Positions 54,256 through 62,710 of a DNA stretch of 64,000 nt are shown here, piece after piece. The notes under the pieces are model-generated. The model did no database searches. It was given only the letters and a program-made list of their open reading frames with translations, and was not told the origin of the DNA. The stretch lies in contig JAEWFD010000012.1 of the NCBI GenBank assembly GCA_023388995.1, positions 43,398-107,397 of the forward strand, given 5' to 3'. Positions within the stretch are counted from its first letter, which is position 1; each line of letters starts with the position of its first letter. A program made the position numbers and the translations under genes. The stretch is from Bacillota bacterium. Lineage in GTDB: Bacteria; Bacillota_I; Bacilli_A; Erysipelotrichales; Erysipelotrichaceae.

Positions 54256-55314
54256 TTAAGATTCAACTGCAACTTGTGCAACATCTTTTTTTAATACTTT
54301 TAAGAGAATAGCAGTCACCAATGCTCCAATTAAGATGGCAGCCACAAACCATATCTTATTGCCAACAACCGGAAGAACAATGAAGCCTCCATGAGGAACC
54401 GGGCATGTTACATTGCCAAATGCTCCAATCATCGCTCCTACAATGTTGCCGATAATAGTAGCCGGGAATACTGCTTTGGGATCCTTAATTGCATACGGAA
54501 TCACTCCTTCTGTAATACCCAGGCAGCCGATAATCCCCACTGCCTTTGCATTGTCTCGTTCTTCTTCCGTATATTTGTTTTTGGCAATTAAGGTAGACAT
54601 GAATACGCCGATTGGCGGAACAGCAACTAGGATACGGAAGATTCCGTTTGGTTCTAAAATACCTTCATTAATTAATGCCAATGTAAACATTGAAACAGAT
54701 TTGGTAACCGGGCCGCCAAAATCAATTTCCGCAAAGATCCCCATAAAAACAGATAAAGCAATTTTGCTACCGCTGTTTAATGTTGTCATTAAACTCGTCA
54801 ATGCTTGCATTAAAAATGAAATTGGTGTTGCGATAATAAAGTAATAGGCAAACCCCAATACAAACACTGTGGTAATCGGGATAATTAAGATTGGCATAAT
54901 CGTCCGGATGGTTTTGTCTTTGGCAATTTTCCAGTCTTTCATCCATTTTGCCATATAACCTGCCAGCAAGCCCAGCAGCAAGGCTCCAAGAAACCCTGCT
55001 TTGGCATTCACACCATTGATTGTCACATCACTGTTGGCAATAAATCCCAGGATAAAACCGGGTGTTAAACCGGGTCTTCCGGCCACAGAATAGGCAATGT
55101 ATCCTGCAAATACCGGAATCATAAGCGTCATCCCAGCTTTGCCAAGCTGATTCAGATACAGCATCAGCGGTCCGTTTGGCACCAATCCTTTTTCTGTCGG
55201 TGCAGCTCCCAGCAAGGAGATCGCCAAGATGACGCCTCCCGCAACGACAATCGGCATCATAAAGGAAACACCGCTCAGCAAATGTTTTTGAATATCTTTC
55301 AGGAACTCTTTCAT
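54256..55314 (-). CDS. PTS fructose-type transporter, IIC component
   Basis: A 352-residue membrane channel of a fructose/mannitol-type phosphotransferase system, with about nine hydrophobic segments. Family strings: DIQKHLLSGVSFMMPIVVAGG at the N-terminus, AGRPGLTPGFILGF, AEIDFGGPVTKSVSMF, and GITEGVIPYAI followed by CPVPHGGFIVLP. Sugar specificity cannot be read from sequence. ATG 55314 is one base after the IIB stop with GGAGG upstream. Last gene of the operon. Confidence 0.92.
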   Translation of the reverse strand: MKEFLKDIQKHLLSGVSFMMPIVVAGGVILAISLLGAAPTEKGLVPNGPLMLYLNQLGKAGMTLMIPVFAGYIAYSVAGRPGLTPGFILGFIANSDVTINGVNAKAGFLGALLLGLLAGYMAKWMKDWKIAKDKTIRTIMPILIIPITTVFVLGFAYYFIIATPISFLMQALTSLMTTLNSGSKIALSVFMGIFAEIDFGGPVTKSVSMFTLALINEGILEPNGIFRILVAVPPIGVFMSTLIAKNKYTEEERDNAKAVGIIGCLGITEGVIPYAIKDPKAVFPATIIGNIVGAMIGAFGNVTCPVPHGGFIVLPVVGNKIWFVAAILIGALVTAILLKVLKKDVAQVAVES

Positions 55315-55315
55315 G

Positions 55316-55627
55316 TTACGCCTCCACCAAAGCAATTGCTTCGTCAACTAATTTTTTTACATCAGAGATGGCACGATCCACACTGGCACGAAGAACTGGT
55401 TTATCTTCAAATCGTTCTTCCCCTTCGATCATAATGCTCACTGCCAAAATGACCACATCTGCATCAGCAATATCCTTGGCAGTTAGTTCATTCTCAATGC
55501 CGATACTTCCTTGTGTTTCAATCTTATATGCAATACCACGTTTCTTCAGTTCACCTTCAAGCACTTCTTGTGCCATGTATGTGTGGGCGATTCCTGTTGG
55601 ACAGGCTGTAACTCCTATAATTTTCAT
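55316..55627 (-). CDS. PTS fructose-type transporter, IIB component
   Basis: A 103-residue cytosolic phosphocarrier. The phosphorylated cysteine is in VTACPTGIAHTYMAQE (Cys9), the fructose-family IIB signature. It accepts phosphate from IIA and passes it to the sugar entering through IIC. Overlaps the IIA gene by 4 bases (ATGA). Confidence 0.94.
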   Translation of the reverse strand: MKIIGVTACPTGIAHTYMAQEVLEGELKKRGIAYKIETQGSIGIENELTAKDIADADVVILAVSIMIEGEERFEDKPVLRASVDRAISDVKKLVDEAIALVEA

Positions 55628-56091
55628 TCAGTTTCCACTCCCTTGATTGTTTTATTAATTGTTTCAAGCATATCGTATGCTTCCTCGACCGTTTGCGCAT
55701 TGCGCAGTTGATTTCGGAATTCCTCATTCATCAACTTCCGGCTAATAGAGGAAAGAAATTTCAAATGCAGATTCCCCTCTGCTTTTTCAGGAATGGCAAT
55801 CAAGAAAATAAAGTCTACATTTTCTTCATTGCGCTCATCCCACCGAAATTCCTGCATCGTTCTCATAAAGGCCACAAATGGCATATTGACCACTGCACTC
55901 TTGACATGCGGTATCGCAACTTTGAAGCCCACAGAAGTAGGGATCAGCATCTCACGTTCCATAATTCCTTGCTTAAATATTGACTGGTCGTTAATAAACC
56001 GCAGCTGCTGCGCTTTGTTTGCAATCATGGTCAAGGCATCATCCCTCGTCGATATTGCCATATTTAAAAATACTAATTCACGTTCAATCAT
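55624..56091 (-). CDS. PTS fructose-type IIA component
   Basis: A 155-residue IIA domain of the mannitol/fructose class. The phosphorylated His is in VGFKVAIPHVKS (about His68). ATG 56091 has GGAGGG 8 bases upstream and overlaps the regulator's stop by 8 bases; the longer frame to 56157 lies inside that gene and lacks an SD. Confidence 0.92.
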   Translation of the reverse strand: MIERELVFLNMAISTRDDALTMIANKAQQLRFINDQSIFKQGIMEREMLIPTSVGFKVAIPHVKSAVVNMPFVAFMRTMQEFRWDERNEENVDFIFLIAIPEKAEGNLHLKFLSSISRKLMNEEFRNQLRNAQTVEEAYDMLETINKTIKGVETE

Positions 56092-57997
56092 TTCTATTCC
56101 CTCCGCATAAGAATGCCCGTAATTCTCTTTCATTGAATGCCACGAGCTGGGTATCAATGTAATGTTTGGATTTCACTAGTTTAAAGATCTCCTCCAGCAG
56201 AGGTTTTGCCTGCGGTAAATCTGCTTTCGCAAGGACAAAGAAGATAATTGCTTTCACATCATGTTTCCCCCACTTCACCGGGGTTTGGTTGATCCAGACA
56301 GGTACAATGGTTCGATTCACCAGTTCCATGGAACCATGAGGGACTGCTCCTCCTGTTGCTAATGCGGTACCACCATTGGCTTCCCGTTCTAACAAACTTT
56401 CTTTATAACCCGGTTGGATATACCCATCTTGCAGCAGCAGATCTGTTACATAGGCAATAATTTGTTCAGCATCCTGTGCTCTTTGCTGGCACAGCACATA
56501 GCGTGGATGGATATACGGCGCCAGATGTTTGATTGCAACATCAGCATCTTTCTTTGGCATCGCTAAATGATCCTGATACACTTTATTGATCATTTCCAGA
56601 TCTTTTTCCGTAACAAGCGGAGAAACAACGACCACCGGCTGCTTCACATCCAGCAATGGAATTGTTGATATAATCAAATCCACATGTTCCAAATCAAACC
56701 GTTCTACACTGCTTGCTGAAACAGCTTCGATAATGTCCAGCGGCGGAAGAATCCGCCGGATGCGATTCATGATGAAACTTGAAGATACGATCCCTTTCGG
56801 GCAAACTACAAGCACCTTTTTGCTTTTCATTTCTTTGTCTAACGCATGTTGAAAGTGCAACATGATAAAGGCGACTTCATCTTCTGTCAGTTCTACCCCC
56901 ATCGTTTCACTTTCTTCTTCGAGCACCAGCCATGTTAAGTCAAACATGAGCCGGAATTCCGTTTTAATATCTTCTAAAAGAGGATTTCGAATGTAGATTC
57001 CATGCTTAAGCCGGTAAATCATATGATACAGATGGATAATCAAAGTTTCATACAGTGTTTCATCCTGCGACAAATCCACATGCACACATTCCGCCATTCT
57101 GCGAATGATGTTAACCACGATCGGATGATATCCTTCTTCGACATGTACTTTGGACGGTTTAAATTCCAGCCGGTTGGCCTGCAAGTATATTGCCAAACCG
57201 TAAATATCCGATTCGGTATACGTAAAGGGAACTTTTTGGACCAGCATCTCCATCAAATCTTTCGCAATCAGATAATGCTTCAAAACCATAACTTCATCTA
57301 CCTTGAGTACATTCCGAACAGATGGCAGATGATGCCCTTGCGTCATCCGGTAGCTTGTTGCCAGCAGGACATGGAAGACATTTATCTCATAGTGCACCGC
57401 AACATAATAGAGCTGGTAAGATTCCAGTGACTTTACGATCTGCAAGCACGCATCTACCAGTACCTTAGGATAATATAAATAATAAGCTTCCACATCATGC
57501 AGCTGATATTGGGTTGTATGCTGCTTCATGATAATTTCATTAAAGACAATCATCGTCTTGCAAAATTGTTCCTCGTTTCCCAGCAATCTGGTTCCATGGC
57601 TGTCGCTTATCAAAGCAACGGCTGCTTCATTGAGCCAAGTACGAATGACGTGCAAGTCCTTCATGATGGAAGTAGAGCTGACAAAATAGGTCTCTGCCAG
57701 TTCTTGTATCGTTACCGTTCGATTTTCAAATAATAAGGTTCTGAAAATATGGAATGCACGCAACTGTTCGTCCTGTTTCTGTTTTTCATAGGTTTGTTTC
57801 AACCACTGAATACGAATACCCACCCCTTGCTTTTTTTCAATGATAAAAGCATTGCAGTCACGCATCATCACTTCAAGGTCGTTGTGAATCGTACGTTTGG
57901 ATACTTGCAGCTCATTTGCCAAAGCTTCAACCGTACTGTATGCACCGGTCCGATTCAGAATTGCAATAATCTTTGCTTGTCGTTGCGTTAATCCCAT
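56084..57997 (-). CDS. PRD-containing transcription regulator (BglG/MtlR-type) with EIIB and EIIA domains
   Basis: A 637-residue multidomain activator of PTS operons. Order: helix-turn-helix (about 1-60, TVEALANELQVSKRTIHNDL), a second HTH (about 85-125), two PTS-regulation domains (about 175-280 and 285-395, conserved His in YHMIYRLKHG and FIMLHFQHAL), an EIIB-like domain (KVLVVCPKGIVSSSF), and an EIIA domain (about 490-635, GGAVPHGS). Phosphorylation by the PTS sets its activity. It lies between the aldolase gene (11 bases upstream) and IIA (8-base overlap), so it is probably the operon's own regulator. Confidence 0.92.
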   Translation of the reverse strand: MGLTQRQAKIIAILNRTGAYSTVEALANELQVSKRTIHNDLEVMMRDCNAFIIEKKQGVGIRIQWLKQTYEKQKQDEQLRAFHIFRTLLFENRTVTIQELAETYFVSSTSIMKDLHVIRTWLNEAAVALISDSHGTRLLGNEEQFCKTMIVFNEIIMKQHTTQYQLHDVEAYYLYYPKVLVDACLQIVKSLESYQLYYVAVHYEINVFHVLLATSYRMTQGHHLPSVRNVLKVDEVMVLKHYLIAKDLMEMLVQKVPFTYTESDIYGLAIYLQANRLEFKPSKVHVEEGYHPIVVNIIRRMAECVHVDLSQDETLYETLIIHLYHMIYRLKHGIYIRNPLLEDIKTEFRLMFDLTWLVLEEESETMGVELTEDEVAFIMLHFQHALDKEMKSKKVLVVCPKGIVSSSFIMNRIRRILPPLDIIEAVSASSVERFDLEHVDLIISTIPLLDVKQPVVVVSPLVTEKDLEMINKVYQDHLAMPKKDADVAIKHLAPYIHPRYVLCQQRAQDAEQIIAYVTDLLLQDGYIQPGYKESLLEREANGGTALATGGAVPHGSMELVNRTIVPVWINQTPVKWGKHDVKAIIFFVLAKADLPQAKPLLEEIFKLVKSKHYIDTQLVAFNERELRAFLCGGNRND

Positions 57998-58008
57998 TTC
58001 ATCACCAT

Positions 58009-58617
58009 CTAGTTCAGTTCTTGTTCAAATAATGCCAATGATTCTTTCAATTTGTCAACAGCCATCATCTGGATATCCGTTTTGCTGAATAAGCCGCCTG
58101 CAGTACCAACATACAGATAACCCGAAGCAAACGCTTCTTTCACGTTGGAACGATTCACGCCGCCCACTGCCATTAACGGAAGATCACCCATTGGTTCCCG
58201 CACTTTATTGGCATAGCTGTAACTTACTTCATTCGCCGGAAAAACCTTAACGATATCGGCTCCATCAGCAAAAGACTGAGCAATTTCTGATGGTGTGAAA
58301 GAACCGGGCACGGAAATAATCTGATGTTTTTTGCAATAAGCAAGTGTTTCTTTTGTCATCATGCGCGGCGACAAAATAAACTTGGCACCTGCCGCAATTG
58401 CCTGCACTGCTTCATCATAAGTTTGAACAGTCCCGGCACCCACATTCAAAATGGTGCCAAACTCATCAGCAATTTTTTTGATGGTTTCATATGGCTGCGG
58501 TGAGTTTAAGGTAATTTCCATATTGCGGACATAGGTGCTGCTTGTCAGAACTTGAGCAACACATCTGACTTCCTCATAGCTATATCCCCGTAAAATCATT
58601 GTTACTTTGCTAAGCAT
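58009..58617 (-). CDS. KDPG/KHG-type aldolase
   Basis: A 202-residue class I aldolase of the Eda family. Visible: EITLNSPQP (catalytic Glu region), LNVGAGTVQTYDEA, ILSPRMM, VPGSFTPSEI, and the Schiff-base Lys in ADIVKVFPANE, followed by LMAVGGVN. It cleaves a 2-keto-3-deoxy sugar acid phosphate (KDPG, KDGal-6-P or similar) to pyruvate and glyceraldehyde 3-phosphate. Being first in a PTS operon, it should act late in the pathway for the transported sugar. ATG 58617 with AGAAGG 8 bases upstream; an in-frame GTG lies three codons earlier. Confidence 0.9.
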   Translation of the reverse strand: MLSKVTMILRGYSYEEVRCVAQVLTSSTYVRNMEITLNSPQPYETIKKIADEFGTILNVGAGTVQTYDEAVQAIAAGAKFILSPRMMTKETLAYCKKHQIISVPGSFTPSEIAQSFADGADIVKVFPANEVSYSYANKVREPMGDLPLMAVGGVNRSNVKEAFASGYLYVGTAGGLFSKTDIQMMAVDKLKESLALFEQELN

Positions 58618-58643
58618 TTCATTCACCTTCTTTCTATGGCCCT

Positions 58644-58652
58644 ATTGTAGCA
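58644..58652 (-). promoter_or_regulatory. Extended -10 promoter of aldolase-PTS operon
   Basis: Minus strand TGCTACAAT, 27 bases upstream of the aldolase ATG. Confidence 0.55.
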
Positions 58653-58680
58653 AGCACACATCATGCATGCCATTACATAA

Positions 58681-58702
58681 TGTTGCAACAATGCATTGCA
58701 AC
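58681..58702. promoter_or_regulatory. Nested palindromic operator upstream of aldolase-PTS operon
   Basis: Contains the palindrome TGTTGCAACA (58681-58690), the palindrome CAATGCATTG (58689-58698), and an overall inverted repeat GTTGCAA-7-TTGCAAC (58682-58702). It lies about 30-50 bases upstream of the -10 on the transcribed strand, a position suited to an activator such as the PRD regulator. Confidence 0.5.
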
Positions 58703-58737
58703 AACTACCATTTTACTTTCGCAGAAACTTTACCTGA

Positions 58738-58764
58738 CAAAAAAACAGCCACACAAAGGGCTGT
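58738..58764 (-). terminator. Terminator of FUSC-type gene
   Basis: ACAGCC (58745-58750) pairs with GGGCTGT (58758-58764). On the minus strand it is followed by seven T. Confidence 0.88.
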
Positions 58765-58790
58765 CCAGTGTTTATCTTCAATGCAATTAA

Positions 58791-59300
58791 TCAGATGCCA
58801 TCTGCCTGATCTACCGGCATCGGGAACACATAGCGGTTGATCAGCATTGCCACAATAATGCCGATGCTCGTATCAAGCATTCGCCCAAATACATATTCAT
58901 AGATATTGGCGACACCCATATCCATGGTAGTTGCAATGCTTAAAAAAACGAGGCTGGACATAACAATTGCATCATACTGCCTGATCAGAGCGCAAAAGCC
59001 GATTACAACTGTTAGAAAAAGCGGAATCAGTATCAAATACATCTTGGTATGATAATCAGGAAGATCCTTGGCAATCCATAAAATCAGAAATCCAAAGATC
59101 CCGCCAATGGCCGTGCCAAGCAAACGATCTAATCCTACCGAGATGGTTTTTCGTCTGGTTGGCTGCATGCAGACGATTGCTGCATTGGCAGCATAAAAGC
59201 CTGTTCCACGCTGCAGCAGATAAGATACAGCCAGTGTAATTGCGCAAGCAAGTACGGTCTTGATCGAACGATATCCAAATTGAAATTCCTTTTTATCCAA
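58791..59300 (-). CDS. FUSC/aromatic-acid-exporter-type membrane protein
   Basis: A 169-residue membrane protein of the FUSC/ArAE family (YqjA-like short form). About five membrane segments are predicted. Family strings include GYRSIKTVLACAITLAVSYLLQ, CMQPTRRKTISVGLDRLLGTAIGG and FGRMLDTSIGIIVAMLINR. The cytoplasmic DUF939-type C-terminal domain of longer relatives is missing. I place the start at TTG 59300, which has GGAGGG 6 bases upstream; the ATG at 59345 has no SD. The transported substrate is unknown. Confidence 0.78.
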   Translation of the reverse strand: MDKKEFQFGYRSIKTVLACAITLAVSYLLQRGTGFYAANAAIVCMQPTRRKTISVGLDRLLGTAIGGIFGFLILWIAKDLPDYHTKMYLILIPLFLTVVIGFCALIRQYDAIVMSSLVFLSIATTMDMGVANIYEYVFGRMLDTSIGIIVAMLINRYVFPMPVDQADGI

Positions 59301-59322
59301 GCATATCCCTCCTATGATCGAA

Positions 59323-59351
59323 ATCATATCATGCAGTTTCAGCAATGTCTA
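59323..59351 (-). promoter_or_regulatory. Promoter of FUSC-type gene
   Basis: Minus strand -35 TAGACA (59346-59351), 17-base spacer, extended -10 TGATATGAT (TATGAT at 59323-59328). Between here and 59495 I see no gene. Confidence 0.6.
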
Positions 59352-59495
59352 TGCAACACTAAATATTTGGTTCTTTTAACACTTTTGTGCTCCTTCTTAG
59401 GATACAAAAAAGAGCAGGCAAACAGCACCACACCTAAATCGAATCATAATTATCGCAAAGATTCCATACGTTATATGTGAAAATAATATCAATTA

Positions 59496-59535
59496 TTTAC
59501 AAAAGAAAGCGCTTGTACTACAATATAGATACAAG
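59496..59535 (+). promoter_or_regulatory. Promoter and cre-like site of the glp-type operon
   Basis: -35 TTTACA (59496-59501), 17-base spacer, -10 TACAAT (59519-59524). The spacer holds AGAAAGCGCTTGTA (59504-59517), close to the CcpA cre consensus TGwAAnCGnTnwCA, so binding would block polymerase. An inverted repeat CTTGTA-12-TACAAG (59512-59535) overlaps the -10. Confidence 0.65.
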
Positions 59536-59613
59536 TTAATTTTGGGAATAGAGACACTAGAGAGTTCTGCATTAGTTAGAGTTTTTAGTGTTTTTTTGTT
59601 AGGAGGAACTGAC

Positions 59614-61047
59614 ATGTATGATGTAATGATCATCGGTGCAGGGATCACCGGCAGCCTGATTGCCAAAGAATTGTCCCACTATCAACTGCAAGTCGCTATT
59701 TTAGAAAAGGATAATGATGTTGCGAATGAAGCAACGGCAGCAAACAGTGCCATCATTCACTCGGGACACGATCCGAAAGATGGCACATTGAAAGCCAAAT
59801 TAAATGTACGAGGAAACCAGTTATTCGAAGACCTTTGCAAAGAATTGCAAGTAGATTTCATGCGCTGCGGCGGTCTGGTTGTTGCTGTGAGCGAAGAAGA
59901 ATTAGCGCAGCTGGATCTCTTGTACCAGCAAGCTGTTGACCGCAATATTCCGGTGCGCTATGTGACCAAAGAAGAGGCGCAAGCGACGGAACCGAATCTC
60001 AGCGATCAAGTAATTAAAGCTATTGATTTGCCTAGCACGGGAATCGTCTGTCCATGGGAAGTTGCTATTGCAGCTGTGGAAGATGCAATGAACAATGGTG
60101 TCGAATTATATTTGGAACATCCGGTCAAAAATGTTAAGCAAATCGATTCTTATTTTGAGATCACAACACCGAAACGGACCTTTCAAGCGAAGACCATCAT
60201 CAATTGCGCCGGGGTCTATGCGGATGACATCTATCGCATGGTCAGCAACCAAGTATCCTTTACCATTCACCCACGCAAAGGGGAATACTATGTACTTGAC
60301 AAGGAAGTGCATCCGATCGTCAGCAGGGTGATTTATCCCCTGCCATCTGAAAAGGGAAAAGGCGTGCTCGTTGTTCCTACAACCCACAATAATGTGCTGC
60401 TAGGACCAAACTCCGAAGTGATTGAAGACAAAGAAGGAAACAACAACACCGTAGATGCATTGCGCTATGTTCGCCAGGAAGTATCAAAAACTGTGAAAAA
60501 CATTCCAATGAATCAGATTATAAGGACATTTGTCGGACTTCGTCCAACCGGCAGCACACATGACTTCATCATTGAAGAAGCAAAAGATGTGCCAAATTTC
60601 ATCAATGTGGCCTGCATTGAATCACCGGGACTTGCATCTGCTCCGGCGATCAGCGAATACGTTGTAAAAGAAATTTTGCTGAAAAAACGGGACATGGCAC
60701 TTAAGACAGCACCAAGAATCCAGCGCAGACCTTGGATTGTATTAAAGAAGATGGATTTTGAACGGCGCCAGTCCATGGTAAAACAAGATCCGCGCTATGC
60801 GCAGATGATCTGCCGCTGCGAACAAATCAGTGAAGGCGAGATCGTGGATGCCATCCATCGCAATTGCGGTGCAACAACTGTCAAAGGCGTTAAAAAACGT
60901 GTTCGTCCGGGAACAGGGCGCTGCCAAGGCGGCTTCTGCGAACCGAAGGTTGTTGATATCTTAGCCAGGGAATTGCATAAATCACCTTTAGAAATCTTAA
61001 TGGATTCTTCGCAATCCACCATGCTGGTTGCCAGCACAAAGGAGTAA
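59614..61047 (+). CDS. GlpA-like FAD-dependent dehydrogenase with C-terminal [2Fe-2S] (BFD-like) domain
   Basis: A 477-residue flavoprotein of the DAO family, similar to anaerobic glycerol-3-phosphate dehydrogenase. The FAD-binding MIIGAGITGSLIAKEL is at the N-terminus. NSAIIHSGHDP, a GVYADDIYR segment and GLRPTGSTHDF follow. A C-terminal BFD-like domain (from about 395) has four cysteines in MICRCEQ and GRCQGGFCEP. The expected reaction is G3P to dihydroxyacetone phosphate. ATG 59614 has GGAGG 7 bases upstream; the frame opens at 59542. First of three coupled genes. Confidence 0.88.
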   Translation: MYDVMIIGAGITGSLIAKELSHYQLQVAILEKDNDVANEATAANSAIIHSGHDPKDGTLKAKLNVRGNQLFEDLCKELQVDFMRCGGLVVAVSEEELAQLDLLYQQAVDRNIPVRYVTKEEAQATEPNLSDQVIKAIDLPSTGIVCPWEVAIAAVEDAMNNGVELYLEHPVKNVKQIDSYFEITTPKRTFQAKTIINCAGVYADDIYRMVSNQVSFTIHPRKGEYYVLDKEVHPIVSRVIYPLPSEKGKGVLVVPTTHNNVLLGPNSEVIEDKEGNNNTVDALRYVRQEVSKTVKNIPMNQIIRTFVGLRPTGSTHDFIIEEAKDVPNFINVACIESPGLASAPAISEYVVKEILLKKRDMALKTAPRIQRRPWIVLKKMDFERRQSMVKQDPRYAQMICRCEQISEGEIVDAIHRNCGATTVKGVKKRVRPGTGRCQGGFCEPKVVDILARELHKSPLEILMDSSQSTMLVASTKE

Positions 61048-61051
61048 GCAT

Positions 61052-62317
61052 ATGGAACAAATCAAAACATATGACCTTGTGATTATCGGCGGCGGCAGTG
61101 CTGGATTGGCAAGTGCCTTAAGCGCCTATGAACAAGGCGTCAGAAACATCTTAATATTAGAACGAGATCAGGAACTAGGCGGTATTTTGCTGCAATGCAT
61201 CCACAACGGCTTTGGTCTGCATACGTTCAAAGAAGAATTATCCGGACCTTCCTATGCCCAGCGTTTTGTGGCTATGCTGGAAGAAAAAGGAATTGCCTAT
61301 AAGTTAAATTCCATGGTAACGCATATTCAGGAAGACAAGTTAATTGAATATGTCAATCCGGTGGAGGGCTATGTGCAAATCAGAGCCAAAGCAGTGATCC
61401 TTGCGATGGGATGCAGGGAGCGCACGCGCGGTGCGATTGCCATTCCGGGATATCGTCCCAGCGGTATCTGGACAGCAGGAACAGCACAGCGGTATTTGAA
61501 TTTGGAAGGATATTTGGTAGGAAAAAAAGTATTTATTTTAGGAAGCGGAGACATTGGCTTAATTATGGCTCGCCGGATGACTTTGGAAGGTGCCAAGGTA
61601 CTTGGTGTCGCAGAGATTATGCCATACAGCAACGGTCTGCCCCGCAATATCAAGCAATGCCTGGAAGATTTCGATATTCCATTATATTTAAGTCATACCA
61701 TCAGCGATATTGAAGGCAAAGACCGTGTTTCAGGAATTACCATCTCTCAAGTTGATGCCAACATGCAAATTATTCCGAATACCGAAAAACATTTTGATGT
61801 GGATACAGTACTGCTTTCTGTCGGATTAATTCCTGAGAATAAACTAAGCGAAGAAGCAAATATCGCGCTGCATCCGCGAACTCGCGGACCGGTTGTCAAT
61901 GAATCCTATGAAACCAGCGTACCAGGCATCTTCGCTTGCGGCAATGTTCTGCATGTCCATGATTTAGTCGATTATGTCAGCAGTGAAGGGAAAAAAGCCG
62001 GCATTGCTGCCAGCAAATATCTGAACAATGAATTGCAAGCAGGTTCATCCATTGCAATGCAAGCAGGACGTAATATCAGTTACATCGTGCCGCATGAAGT
62101 GAATGTGGCCAATATCGGACCGACTATTGAATTAATGTTCCGCGTGACCAAAGCACAGAAAAATGTTCAGCTTTGCATCAAGCAAGATGGCGAAGTCATT
62201 AAGACCGTAAAGAAACCGCATATGGCACCAGCCGAAATGGAACTTTTGATCTTGAAGAAAGAAGAACTGGCAAATGCCAAGCAACATATTACGATTGAAG
62301 TGGAGGAACTGGCATGA
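61052..62317 (+). CDS. FAD/NAD(P)-dependent oxidoreductase, partner of GlpA-like protein
   Basis: A 421-residue pyridine nucleotide-disulfide-type flavoprotein. Visible: DLVIIGGGSAGLASALSAYE (FAD), GCRERTRGAIAIPGYRPSG, the second Rossmann motif VFILGSGDIGLIMARRM and GIFACGNVLHVHDLVD near the FAD end. In this widespread operon it probably passes electrons between the GlpA-like subunit and NAD(P) or another acceptor. Its SD AAAGGAG contains the upstream stop region, 4 bases after that gene. Confidence 0.87.
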   Translation: MEQIKTYDLVIIGGGSAGLASALSAYEQGVRNILILERDQELGGILLQCIHNGFGLHTFKEELSGPSYAQRFVAMLEEKGIAYKLNSMVTHIQEDKLIEYVNPVEGYVQIRAKAVILAMGCRERTRGAIAIPGYRPSGIWTAGTAQRYLNLEGYLVGKKVFILGSGDIGLIMARRMTLEGAKVLGVAEIMPYSNGLPRNIKQCLEDFDIPLYLSHTISDIEGKDRVSGITISQVDANMQIIPNTEKHFDVDTVLLSVGLIPENKLSEEANIALHPRTRGPVVNESYETSVPGIFACGNVLHVHDLVDYVSSEGKKAGIAASKYLNNELQAGSSIAMQAGRNISYIVPHEVNVANIGPTIELMFRVTKAQKNVQLCIKQDGEVIKTVKKPHMAPAEMELLILKKEELANAKQHITIEVEELA

Positions 62318-62679
62318 AACAAGAAATGATCTGCATCGTATGTCCGATGAGCTGTCATATTCAAATTGAGCAAGATGATGCGCAAAACATTGTGGCTGTG
62401 AGCGGAAATAAATGTCCGCGTGGTGATCGTTATGTCCGCAAGGAGTTAACAGCACCAACCCGCATGCTGACAAGCACCGTTAAAATCAATGGTGGTATTT
62501 ATCGTCGTTTGCCTGTTATCACGTCTCAGGATATTCCAAAATCTTCTATGTATGAAGTCATGCAAGCAATCAACAACGTACAAGTTGAAGCACCGGTTGC
62601 ATGCAGCCAGGTTATTATTTCTAATGTTTGCGGGTTAGGTGTCGATATCGTTGCCTCCCGTTCCATGAATAAAGTATAA
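62314..62679 (+). CDS. DUF1667 cysteine-motif protein
   Basis: A 121-residue protein of family DUF1667. The N-terminal cysteine set MICIVCPMSCHIQIE plus NKCPRGDRY resembles iron-sulfur or zinc ligands at the start of molybdopterin oxidoreductases. A TAPTRMLTSTVKINGG strand and a C-terminal valine-rich domain follow. The family is found almost only as third gene with GlpA/GlpB-like proteins, so it may replace GlpC as electron carrier; unproven. Overlaps the preceding gene by 4 bases (ATGA). Confidence 0.87.
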   Translation: MKQEMICIVCPMSCHIQIEQDDAQNIVAVSGNKCPRGDRYVRKELTAPTRMLTSTVKINGGIYRRLPVITSQDIPKSSMYEVMQAINNVQVEAPVACSQVIISNVCGLGVDIVASRSMNKV

Positions 62680-62680
62680 T
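62651..62680 (+). promoter_or_regulatory. Possible promoter of spo0A
   Basis: TTGCCT (62651-62656), 18-base spacer, TATAAT (62675-62680), overlapping the 3' end of the DUF1667 gene. Confidence 0.4.
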
Positions 62681-62710
62681 TGCGAATCAAGTGCAAAGAA
62701 GGGAGTTTGT

